DNA of 64,000 nucleotides from Niveibacterium umoris. GTDB lineage: Bacteria > Pseudomonadota > Gammaproteobacteria > Burkholderiales > Rhodocyclaceae. The stretch is from assembly GCF_014197015.1 (NCBI RefSeq), contig NZ_JACIET010000001.1:1488001-1552000 (forward strand). The letters are read 5' to 3'. Shown here in pieces: positions 15,262-22,285 of the stretch; the stretch's first letter is position 1, and each line of letters opens with the position of its first letter. The translations under genes and the position numbers were made by a program. The notes beneath the pieces were generated by a model. That model was not told the origin of the DNA. It made no database searches and saw only the letters and a program-made list of their open reading frames with translations.

Positions 15262-15335
15262 CTTCTTGGCGCCGCCCCAGGGCGGCTCTACAGTTGCACC
15301 GGCTGGTTCATACTCGTGTAGGACTGCCACCCACC

Positions 15336-16469
15336 ATGTACCTTGCTCCGACCCCCACCGCCGAATTGTGGCCCGATACGCTGAAAGGCGTGTTGCGGGC
15401 CGCTGCCGCCGCAGCTGTCTTCTGGGCGCTCGCTGCGACACTGCTGTACTTGCTGTCTCCAGGGCTCGATACGTGGCCCAGGCTGATGGTCTTCCACGAG
15501 TGCGTAGGCATGACGATGGTGGCCTGCGTACTGCTGCTCAGGCGTGCGCGCGCCTTCTCGCGATTCCAGCCGATGGCGCGCTGGCTGCTGACGGGCTTGG
15601 TTGCGGTACCGACCGGATTCATCGTGGGCCACCAGTTTGCCTTCCTGCTGCTGGGCGAGCCCCTGCGCATGGTTGGTTTCATGAGTGTCAGCCTGATACC
15701 AGTCCTCTTCACCCTCCTTGTAAGTGGCGTGGGGTTCCACTACTACGCCACACGCGAGCAGTTAGCGAAGGAAGCAGCCGCGCGCTCAGAGGCGCAGCGT
15801 CTGGCGCTTGACGCGCAGTTGCGCCTGCTGCGGGCGCAACTCGAGCCGCACATGCTGTTCAACACGCTGGCCAATCTGCGTTCCTTGGTGCGCGAGGATG
15901 TCGATCGGGCCGAGTCGATGATCGACCAGTTGAATGTCTACCTGCGCAGCGCACTCGCCGCGTCGCAGACCGAATCGGTCTCCCTCAGCAGCGAGTTCGC
16001 CCAGTTGCGCGCCTACCTGGACATCATGGCGCTGCGCATGGGGCCGCGGCTGAGCTATCGGCTCGAGTTGCCTGCAGCCCTGGAGCGGACCGAGGTTCCG
16101 CCAATGCTTTTGCAGCCGCTGGTGGAAAACGCAATCAAGCATGGGCTTGAGCCCAAGGTCGGCTCAGGCAGCATCGAGGTGATCGCATGTGCCACGCCTG
16201 CGGGTATCGAGATCCGCATCAACGACAGCGGACTCGGGCTGCCTGCGGACGAGCACCATGAACCGGCCCCGCGCTCGCCTGGAGCAAGCTATGGCCTGCA
16301 GCACGTGCGCGATCGGCTGCAGGTGATCTATGGCCCTGCCGCGGAGCTCAGCCTGGAGCGGCGCCAGCCCACGGGCGTCAGCGCCCGGGTGTTCATACCC
16401 AGCCGATCCGGCCTGCACGGCGCGCACCAATCACCTGAACCATCGACTCATCGAGAGGGATCAGAATGA
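15336..16469 (+). CDS. LytS-type sensor histidine kinase
   Basis: 377 residues from the ATG at 15336. Four membrane helices fill about residues 20-135. After a short coiled coil (EQLAKEAAARSEAQRLALDA) comes the His_kinase (PF06580-like) box QLEPHMLFNTLANLRSL with the phosphorylatable His at 172, then the HATPase N-box PLVENAIKHGLEP (about 261-273), the G1 box INDSGLGLP and the G2 box GASYGLQHVRDRL. This is the LytS/AlgZ class, which phosphorylates LytTR regulators. Its stop overlaps the start of such a regulator by ATGA, so they form a translationally coupled pair. There is no extracytoplasmic domain, so the signal is probably sensed in the membrane. Confidence 0.9.
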   Translation: MYLAPTPTAELWPDTLKGVLRAAAAAAVFWALAATLLYLLSPGLDTWPRLMVFHECVGMTMVACVLLLRRARAFSRFQPMARWLLTGLVAVPTGFIVGHQFAFLLLGEPLRMVGFMSVSLIPVLFTLLVSGVGFHYYATREQLAKEAAARSEAQRLALDAQLRLLRAQLEPHMLFNTLANLRSLVREDVDRAESMIDQLNVYLRSALAASQTESVSLSSEFAQLRAYLDIMALRMGPRLSYRLELPAALERTEVPPMLLQPLVENAIKHGLEPKVGSGSIEVIACATPAGIEIRINDSGLGLPADEHHEPAPRSPGASYGLQHVRDRLQVIYGPAAELSLERRQPTGVSARVFIPSRSGLHGAHQSPEPSTHREGSE

Positions 16470-17281
16470 CTTCGATCACCGCCCCGACCGCTGTCATCGC
16501 CGAGGACGAACCAGTTCTCGCGCGCACGCTGACTCGCTTGCTGGAACAGGTATGGCCCGAACTGCGCATCGTCGGCGTCGCCGACGACGGTTTGCGAGCG
16601 ACCGAACTCGCGCTCGAACTCGTGCCCGACGTGATGTTTCTCGACATCAAGATGCCGGGGCGCACCGGCATCGAGGTGGCCGAGGTGGTTGCAGACGACT
16701 GGCCCGCCGACAGGGCCGCGCCGCTCGTTGTATTCGTTACGGCTTACGATCACTTCGCGGTCCCGGCTTTCGAGCGCGCTGCGGTCGATTACCTGCTCAA
16801 GCCCGTCACTGCCGATCGCTTGCAGCAGAGCGTCGCAAGGCTCAAAACACGGTTGGCCGAACGTGCCGCATCACCCCAGGCAGGCGACATGGCGGCGTTG
16901 ATGCAGCGCATGCAGTCGCTGGCCGCGCCGGAAGACACCCGGTCCGATGCTGCCGATCGTATCAAGGTGATCCGCGCCGGAGTGGGCAACACCGTGCGCA
17001 TGATCCCGGTTGCCGACGTGATTTGCTTCGAGGCCACCGAGAAGTATGTGAACGTCGTGACCCAATCGGGCGAGGCGCTGGTGCGCATGAGCATGCGCGA
17101 ACTGATTGCGCGCATCGACTCGACCGACTTCATACAGGTACATCGCAGCCTGATGGTCAACGCGACCGCCATCCTGAGCGCCACGCGCGATGAGAACGGA
17201 CACTACGGCCTGGTCATGCGTGGGCTGGAGCGCCAGTTGAAGGTCAGCCGCGCCTTCAGCCACCTGTTCCGGCCGATGTAG
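16466..17281 (+). CDS. LytTR-family response regulator
   Basis: 271 residues. The receiver domain (about 8-125) has the acidic pair AEDE, the phospho-acceptor Asp60 (VMFLDIKMPG), T92 (FVTAYDHF) and K112 (DYLLKPV). The C-terminal LytTR DNA-binding domain occupies about 165-270 (VIRAGVGNTVRMIPVADVICFEATEKYVNV, given here as two blocks of the motif, and FIQVHRSLMVN). It is the partner of the upstream kinase (4-bp overlap). LytTR proteins bind paired repeats in promoters and bend DNA. Targets are unknown; the nearby metallothionein-like, FixH-like and peroxidase genes are candidates because of proximity only. Confidence 0.92.
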   Translation: MTSITAPTAVIAEDEPVLARTLTRLLEQVWPELRIVGVADDGLRATELALELVPDVMFLDIKMPGRTGIEVAEVVADDWPADRAAPLVVFVTAYDHFAVPAFERAAVDYLLKPVTADRLQQSVARLKTRLAERAASPQAGDMAALMQRMQSLAAPEDTRSDAADRIKVIRAGVGNTVRMIPVADVICFEATEKYVNVVTQSGEALVRMSMRELIARIDSTDFIQVHRSLMVNATAILSATRDENGHYGLVMRGLERQLKVSRAFSHLFRPM

Positions 17282-17333
17282 GCGCTCCGCGCGCGATGCT
17301 CGGCGTGTGCGGCTGGAGCGTTGGCCGTCGCGG

Positions 17334-17474
17334 TCAGGTTCTAGCCCGCTCAAGAGAGTGCTGACGCGCCTGCAGGTCGTGTGCATCCACCGCTTGCGCG
17401 AGGTACTGCTCCTCTCTGCTGAGGGTACGCCGCCTGACGAGCAGGGCGGAAATCATGCGTAGCAAGTGTTTCAT
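17334..17474 (-). CDS. Very small DUF3563-like protein (46 aa)
   Basis: The minus-strand frame from ATG 17474 to TGA 17334 gives 46 residues: MKHLLRMISALLVRRRTLS, then REEQYLAQAVDAHDLQARQH and an LERAR end. The core E-x-YLA-x-A-x-D-x-x-DL-x-x-R is the pattern of DUF3563, a family of short proteobacterial proteins of unknown function. The start has only a weak GGA. It is convergent with the LytTR gene, 53 bp away. It is small enough that automated annotation could miss it. Confidence rests on the conserved core. Confidence 0.55.
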   Translation of the reverse strand: MKHLLRMISALLVRRRTLSREEQYLAQAVDAHDLQARQHSLERART

Positions 17475-17884
17475 GGATGAGTTCCGTCAGGTTTTAGGGT
17501 GAGGTCCGGGAATCCGCGACGACGCGCAGTCGTCGATGACCTTCACTCTCGTCGCGCGCCTCTCCAGCGCAAAACCGTCTGAGACGAATCGTCGTGTGCC
17601 ATCCGGGAACGGTCTGTGGCGCCGACCGAGCGGTAGCTGGCATCAGCGCATCTGGCTATCGCGTCGGCGCGGCCAAGCACAAGTAACGGACCTGTGAAGC
17701 GCCAGTCAGCGCTTTGGTGCGCCCCATTCGGTCGATCAGATCGACCGATTGCGGACGCCGGCGCACCACCGATCGCACGGTGCTGTCGCCCGTGGTCGCA
17801 GAGAACGAAAGTACCTTCGCCTCATCGCCAGATCGGACGGTGAGTCAGAACGCCCAACCCCCATCAGCATTGCGAGACCACACC
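17475..17884. other. 410-bp intergenic region with inverted repeats
   Basis: No gene is apparent. It holds GACGAC-GCGCA-GTCGTC near 17518, the motif TGAGACGAATCGTC near 17580, and a perfect inverted repeat at 17729-17747. It is the likely promoter region of the FixH-like genes and the peroxidase. Confidence 0.5.
17729..17747. promoter_or_regulatory. Perfect inverted repeat, candidate operator
   Basis: CGGTCGAT-CAG-ATCGACCG: two 8-bp arms with a 3-bp spacer, almost extended on both sides (ATT/ATT). It lies 138 bp upstream of the first FixH-like gene. Size and symmetry fit a dimeric repressor or activator site; the cognate protein is not known. Confidence 0.45.
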
Positions 17885-18319
17885 ATGAAGCGCTTCATTG
17901 CCATCGCCCTTGCGTTTGCAGCCGCCGCCTCGGCAGGCTGCGCGTCGACGCCGTCCGACCTCGACCTTTCGCTCACCCGCCCGACGGTTGACGGCAAGTT
18001 CGTCGTCACGCTGCAGCCACCGGCAACGCCCCCCGCCATCAATCAGCTGCATACATGGCAGGTCAGGCTCGCTTCGCAAGACGGAGCCCCAGTCACCCAT
18101 GCGCAGATCAAAGTCGACGGTGGCATGCCACAGCATGGGCATGGTCTGCCAACGCGACCCCAGGTGACGCAAGCGTTTTCCGACGGTACCTATTTGATCG
18201 AAGGCATGAAGTTCAGCATGACCGGCTGGTGGGAGATCAAGCTGAGCATCGACAGCCCCCAAGGCAGCGACAAGGTGACCTTCAATACTGTTGTGTCCGA
18301 ACGCGGCGTCGATCGCTGA
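17885..18319 (+). CDS. FixH/YtkA-like lipoprotein, copy 1
   Basis: 144 residues with a lipoprotein signal (MKRFIAIALAFAAAASAGC, acylated Cys near 19). The mature part is one beta-sandwich of the FixH/YtkA-like type: KFVVTLQPPATPP, HTWQVRLASQDGAPVTHA, VDGGMPQHGHGLPTRPQV, then DGTYLIEGMKFSMTGWWEI. The MPQHGHG and MTGWW motifs are conserved in this group, which often occurs with copper or cytochrome proteins; His and Met residues could bind copper (inference). A second copy follows with overlapping stop and start (TGATG), and then a di-haem cytochrome c peroxidase, so the three are probably one operon. Confidence 0.8.
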   Translation: MKRFIAIALAFAAAASAGCASTPSDLDLSLTRPTVDGKFVVTLQPPATPPAINQLHTWQVRLASQDGAPVTHAQIKVDGGMPQHGHGLPTRPQVTQAFSDGTYLIEGMKFSMTGWWEIKLSIDSPQGSDKVTFNTVVSERGVDR

Positions 18320-18696
18320 TGCGCCCAAAGAGCCTTCTGCTCCTGTCATTCACTCGCCCGCCGGCCGACAGCAAGTTCGTTGTCACGCTGCACCCGCCGG
18401 CGACGCCGATAGCCATCGACCAGGCGCACACCTGGCAGGTCAGGCTCGCTTCGCAAGATGGCGCACCGATCAAGCATGCACGCATCAATGTGGACGGCGG
18501 CATGCCGCAGCACGGGTATGGCCTGCTGACGCGACCCCGGGTGACACAAGGAGTGACCGACGGCACCTACGTGATCGAGGGCATGACGTTCAGCACGACG
18601 GGCTGGTTGGAGATCCAGCTGACCATCGAAAGCCCTCAGGGCAGAGAACGAGTGTTCTTCGACGTCGCGGTGTCCGAGTACGGCGCCAGTCACTGA
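18319..18696 (+). CDS. FixH/YtkA-like protein, copy 2, signal peptide degraded
   Basis: 125 residues from an ATG at 18319 that overlaps the stop of copy 1. From KFVVTL onward it matches copy 1 closely, including HTWQVRLASQDGAPI, VDGGMPQHGYGL, DGTYVIEGM and STTGW. The N-terminus is different: MRPKSLLLLSFTRPPADS has a five-residue Leu run but no lipobox Cys and no proper signal peptide, and it joins the domain at the same point as LSLTRPTVD in copy 1. This looks like a tandem duplication in which the second copy lost its export signal. The product would stay in the cytoplasm unless it starts elsewhere. Three changes fall in conserved sites (HGHG to HGYG, MTGWW to TTGWL). Confidence 0.75.
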   Translation: MRPKSLLLLSFTRPPADSKFVVTLHPPATPIAIDQAHTWQVRLASQDGAPIKHARINVDGGMPQHGYGLLTRPRVTQGVTDGTYVIEGMTFSTTGWLEIQLTIESPQGRERVFFDVAVSEYGASH

Positions 18697-18728
18697 CGCA
18701 CCCAAGGCCCCAATTTTCGGAGACGACC

Positions 18729-20051
18729 ATGCGCAACGTTGTTTCGCTCGTTTGGATGCTCAGCTGCTTTGCGACCGCCTGCTCGGCGCTCGTGGTGAGC
18801 TTCGCCCATGCCGCTCCCCGATCTTCTGGCTCGGGCGCGGACGGGTGGAGCAAGGACGAGATGGCCGCCTTGGCCTCGCTCAGCCTGAAGCGTTTGCCGC
18901 CGGTACCGGTGGATCCTTCCAACGCGTTCGAGCGCCTGCCTGCAGCAGTCGATCTCGGCAGGCGCATCTTCAGCGACGCACGCTTCAGCCGCAACGGCGC
19001 CGTATCGTGCGCGAGCTGCCATGACCCACAGAAGCAGTTCCAGGACGGATTGCCGGTGGGGCGCGGTGTCGGGACAGGTTCGCGCCGCTCGATGCCGATT
19101 GTGGGCGCGGGCTACAGCACCTGGCTGTTCTGGGATGGCCGCAAGGACAGCCTTTGGTCGCAGGCGCTCGGTCCGCTCGAAGATGCTGCAGAGCACGGGG
19201 GAAACCGCACGCGACTCGCTCGGCGCTTGGCGTCGAACTACCGCAAGGAGTACGAGGCTGTCTTCGGCAAAATGCCGTCGCTGGATGGTCTGCCGGAAGA
19301 CGCAGGGCCCAAAGGGGGCGCGGCAGAGAACGCCGCCTGGGCGAGGATGAGCACCCGCCAACGAGAAGACGTGTCGCGGATCTTCGCGAATGTGGGCAAG
19401 GCCATCGCGGCGTATGAGAAATCACTGAAGTACGAACCAACCCGGTTGGATCGCTACATTGATACCGTGTTGAGCGGCCAAACTGCGACGCAGGAATCGC
19501 TCCGGACCGACGAAGTGAGGGGCCTCCGCCTGTTCATCGGCAAGGCGCAGTGCGTGACCTGCCACAACGGCCCCTTGCTCACCGACCAGCAGTTCCACAA
19601 TACCGGGGTGCCGCAGCGCGACGTTGCGCGGCCCGATCGCGGCCGTGCCGATGCAACCGGCAAGGTGCGGGACGACGAGTTCAATTGCCTCGGGCCGTTC
19701 AGCGATGCGCAGCCGAGCCAGTGCCAGGAGCTGCGATTCATGGTGAGTGACGACCCAGCACTGGAAGGTGCGTTCAAGACTCCAGGCCTTCGCGGCATAG
19801 CGCAGCGTGCGCCGTACATGCATGCGGGACAGTTTGCGACACTGGAGCAGGTTGTGCGTCACTACATCGCGGCCCCCCATGCCGCGGTGGGCCGCTCTGA
19901 ACTGACGCACCGGCACGGCGGCAAGATTGACAGTGCCAAGCATGTCGAGCGTGCGCCGATCGAGCTCACAGACACCGAAGTGGCCGACCTCGTCGCGTTC
20001 CTCGGCACGCTGAACACCGACAGACCGCCAACGCTTCCCGCCGTGCAGTGA
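18729..20051 (+). CDS. Di-haem cytochrome c peroxidase / MauG family protein
   Basis: 440 residues from the ATG at 18729, preceded by CGGAG. A signal sequence (LVWMLSCFATACSALVVSFAHA) is followed by the family plan: LGRRIFSDARFSRNGAVSCASCHDP (first CxxCH, about residue 97), SMPIVGAGYSTWLFWDGRKDSL, and KAQCVTCHNGPLL (second CxxCH, about 280), then FKTPGLRGIAQRAPYMHAGQFATLEQVV, which carries the Met/Tyr ligand region. Bacterial CCPs reduce hydrogen peroxide in the periplasm with electrons from c-type cytochromes or cupredoxins; MauG-like relatives oxidise protein side chains. Both haem sites are intact. It follows two FixH-like genes and may share their operon. Confidence 0.88.
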   Translation: MRNVVSLVWMLSCFATACSALVVSFAHAAPRSSGSGADGWSKDEMAALASLSLKRLPPVPVDPSNAFERLPAAVDLGRRIFSDARFSRNGAVSCASCHDPQKQFQDGLPVGRGVGTGSRRSMPIVGAGYSTWLFWDGRKDSLWSQALGPLEDAAEHGGNRTRLARRLASNYRKEYEAVFGKMPSLDGLPEDAGPKGGAAENAAWARMSTRQREDVSRIFANVGKAIAAYEKSLKYEPTRLDRYIDTVLSGQTATQESLRTDEVRGLRLFIGKAQCVTCHNGPLLTDQQFHNTGVPQRDVARPDRGRADATGKVRDDEFNCLGPFSDAQPSQCQELRFMVSDDPALEGAFKTPGLRGIAQRAPYMHAGQFATLEQVVRHYIAAPHAAVGRSELTHRHGGKIDSAKHVERAPIELTDTEVADLVAFLGTLNTDRPPTLPAVQ

Positions 20052-20125
20052 GTACGGGTAGTTGTCAGCGGATCCTGCTCACCTCCATGGAAGCTGATGC
20101 ATCGGGAGTTAGCTGCCAGTCGCAC

Positions 20126-20789
20126 ATGCTGCGCATCGGCCTGCCGGCCGCATTGCAGATGCTAGCGATGGCGCTTGCTGAGATCGTGCTGCTAGGTCTG
20201 GTGAACCGTTACGGGTTGGCCGCTACCGCCGCCTATGGCGCGGCGACGCAGGTCCTGGGCTGGGTGCATTTCCCGGCGATGAGCCTGGGCATTGCCGCGG
20301 CGATCTTCAGCGCGCACGCAGTCGGCTCGGGACGGCGCGAGAGGCTGCCGGTGATCGTGAGTACCGGGCTGCGCTTGAACGCCCTGTTCACCGCGCTGTT
20401 CGTTGTCGCTGTGCTCTTGCTCGCGCAGTTTGCGCTGCGCGTGTTCCTGGAACCCGGATCCTTGCTGAAGCAGGCGGTCACCATCGTGCGCACCGTCGCC
20501 TGGAGCGTGGTGCTACTCGGATGGAGCAACGTGCCGGCGGGCGCGATCCGCGCGAGCGGCGCGGCGCTGGTGCCGGCGCTCCTCAGCATGGCTGCGATCG
20601 TTGGCGTCTGCCGTAGCGCTGGAAGCGCGCTTCGGCCTGGCAGGCGTGTTCTGGGCTTGTCCTGCCGTGTTCCTGGCCATGCTTGTGCTGCATGGACTCT
20701 ACTACCTTCACAAGGAGAAAAATGATGGACTCTTCCGCCAACCAGATCGTGCGCTCGACGCGGCGGGTGGCCGCGCGCCAGGCGCGTGA
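20126..20789 (+). pseudogene. C-terminal half of a MATE efflux transporter, frameshifted
   Basis: Translation from about 20126 gives LRIGLPAALQMLAMALAEIV, then TAAYGAATQVLGWVHFPAMS, and GAIRASGAALVPALLSMAAI. This is the second half of a MATE transporter (helices 7-12); the first half, about 220 residues, is absent. After VGV at about 20600 the family sequence continues in the next frame (VALEARFGLAGVFWACPAVF, LHGLYYLHKEK), so there is also a frameshift. A frame open from the GTG at 20048 puts 26 unrelated residues in front. No active transporter can result. The genes that follow (GIY-YIG, MarR) are intact. Confidence 0.75.
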
Positions 20790-21081
20790 CACCTTCCCGC
20801 CCATGGGCATCTACGCCATCCGCGACCTCGCGAGCGGCCACCTGCTGCTCGGCGCGAGCAGCAACGTGCACGCGGCGCTAAATCGCGCTCGGTTTGAACT
20901 ACGCATGGGCAAGCATGCAGACCGCGTGCTGCAAGCGGAGTGGAACCGCAGCAGCGTGGACGGACTCGCATTCGGAGTGCTGGAACTCGTTACGGAACGC
21001 GAGAATGCCGAGTACGACTACGCGAGCGAACTGAAAGCGCTGGAGCAGATCCACCGCGAACTGCAAGGGCTGGCGCCATGA
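20722..21081 (+). CDS. GIY-YIG nuclease-like protein
   Basis: 119 residues from ATG 20722, with AAGGAG upstream. The core is PMGIYAIRDLASGHLLLGAS, resembling the GIY...YIG/LVG strands, followed by a basic helix (NRARFELRMGKHADRVLQAEW) and FGVLELVTERENAEYDYASELKALE with the late Glu. This matches a small bacterial GIY-YIG-like group found next to MarR genes. The second motif is LLLG rather than YIG, and nuclease activity is not proven for the group. The start lies inside the end of the broken MATE frame. The stop overlaps the MarR start by ATGA. Confidence 0.65.
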   Translation: MMDSSANQIVRSTRRVAARQARDTFPPMGIYAIRDLASGHLLLGASSNVHAALNRARFELRMGKHADRVLQAEWNRSSVDGLAFGVLELVTERENAEYDYASELKALEQIHRELQGLAP

Positions 21082-21425
21082 GCGAAGAAGCCTTGCAGGC
21101 CTGCGTGGACCGGCACCTGGAGCACGCAGCCTTGGTGTTCATGCTCGACGACGAACTCGGCACCCATCACGGCCCCTCGTGGGGCGATTTCGTGCTGCTG
21201 ACGGTGCTTGATGCCGCCGGCGGCGCTGCACCCGCGACGGAGCTCGCGCGCACCTTGCGCACACCGGCCTCGCACTTGCTGCTGCGGCTGCTGCCGCTGG
21301 AGAAGACCGGGCTAGTGGAGCGCGCGGCGGATGGCGAGGGCAAGCGTCGCGTCACTCTGCGCCCGCTAGGCCGGCGACTGCTGCACGAGGCGAGGGACAC
21401 GGCGGCGCACGCTTGCGTGCGCTGA
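21078..21425 (+). CDS. MarR-family transcriptional regulator
   Basis: 115 residues, coupled to the GIY-YIG gene by ATGA. It starts with a dimerisation helix (ALQACVDRHLEHAALVFML), has WGDFVLLTVLDAAGGAAPATELARTL (helix-turn-helix approach), the recognition-helix region TPASHLLLRLLPLEKTGLVERA, and a wing with EGKRRVTLRPLGRRLLHEA. This is the usual MarR winged-helix order but about 25 residues shorter than normal because the C-terminal helix is short. It is expected to repress nearby genes, perhaps its own operon and formerly the MATE transporter. Confidence 0.8.
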   Translation: MSEEALQACVDRHLEHAALVFMLDDELGTHHGPSWGDFVLLTVLDAAGGAAPATELARTLRTPASHLLLRLLPLEKTGLVERAADGEGKRRVTLRPLGRRLLHEARDTAAHACVR

Positions 21426-22035
21426 TTTTGCCTCGGCGCCTATGTATCGTGGAGCGAGCCCGACCTGGGACATGCGGGCATATGTGCCAATGACCTTCCA
21501 ACAGTTGTCAGCTTTGGGTCGATCCATGGCCACCATGGGATTTCAAAGCCGACGTTCGCGTGCCCACCGTGCGCGACTATCTGAATGTCGGTTAAGGCTG
21601 AGGACCTGTCGACGAGCGGTCGCCTGCACTGACCACTGCGCTCAGTTTCCTGACTTTGACAAAACAAAGAAGCGCTCGCCCGAATTGGATCGCGATGCGA
21701 CGGTCAAGACCAGCGCCGGATGTCAGCCACGACCGGCACAGCGGTCAACCGGTACCAGCGCCAGCAGTAGCAACTTTCGGAGCAGACAGGACTGATCCCG
21801 AATTGAAGCTTTAGGGAGAAACCAACGGGGCCACGTAACGCCGAGGGCGCGACAAGTCCGCGGGCAACTTGGAGCACGCACGCAGCCAGTCAAGAGGCAC
21901 GAAGTATTGCAGGGCATCAACGACGCGCTACGGCCACGGAAGCGGAAGCCGGAACTTGCGCCCTGCCCCCGGCGAAACCGCAAGCAAGCGGCAAACAGGC
22001 ACAGTACAGGCACAAAACGCGCGTTCGACCACCAG
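21426..22035. other. 610-bp region with no recognisable gene
   Basis: Open frames here are short and without family motifs, and no tRNA, terminator or IS end is visible. It is the chromosomal flank left of the tRNA-Arg island and may contain worn remnants; nothing can be named. Confidence 0.5.
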
Positions 22036-22127
22036 AAAGCAAAAAGCCCAGTCCGAAGACTGGGCTAAGTGCTTGATTTAGGTGGCGCATCCGGCAGGAT
22101 TCGAACCCACTACCCCCTGGTTCGTAG
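22036..22127 (-). repeat. Left attachment repeat of the tRNA-Arg island
   Basis: 92 bp matching 27697-27788 with one difference (22111). It contains the 3' part of tRNA-Arg from the anticodon loop to CCA, plus 47 bp downstream including the tRNA terminator. After 22127 the match stops, so this is a partial tRNA copy, not a gene. It marks one end of the integrated element. Confidence 0.92.
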
Positions 22128-22254
22128 ATAGGTTCAACCCAGTCTGCTGCAGTCTATCAACGTCTTCAATCTCCGCCCCATCCATTGCAAACACTGGGAT
22201 TTAGCAATCCAACTGTCTGCACAAGTCCTGTAGAATCCTTCAAAAACCACGCTC

Positions 22255-22276
22255 AAACGGGCACCAAACGGGCACC
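22255..22276 (+). repeat. Tandem 11-mers near the left island end (putative integrase arm sites)
   Basis: Two adjacent copies of AAACGGGCACC end 10 bp before the integrase start codon. The same tandem pair, same orientation, is at 27654-27675 next to the other end. Tyrosine integrases bind such short arm repeats besides the core; they also overlap the integrase promoter area, so they may give autoregulation. Confidence 0.6.
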
Positions 22277-22285
22277 AGGGAAAAT

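Noticed and set aside
18291-18728. A much longer N-terminal extension of the cytochrome c peroxidase
   Set aside because: The frame is open to 18291 but overlaps the second FixH-like gene, and a signal peptide with a ribosome site starts at 18729.
21442-21795. Plus-strand 117-codon ORF left of the island
   Set aside because: Composition is like random translation (Arg/Ser-rich), with no motif and no ribosome site.
22081-22127. A second tRNA-Arg gene
   Set aside because: The match to tRNA ends at the anticodon loop; the 5' half is missing, so it is only the attachment copy.
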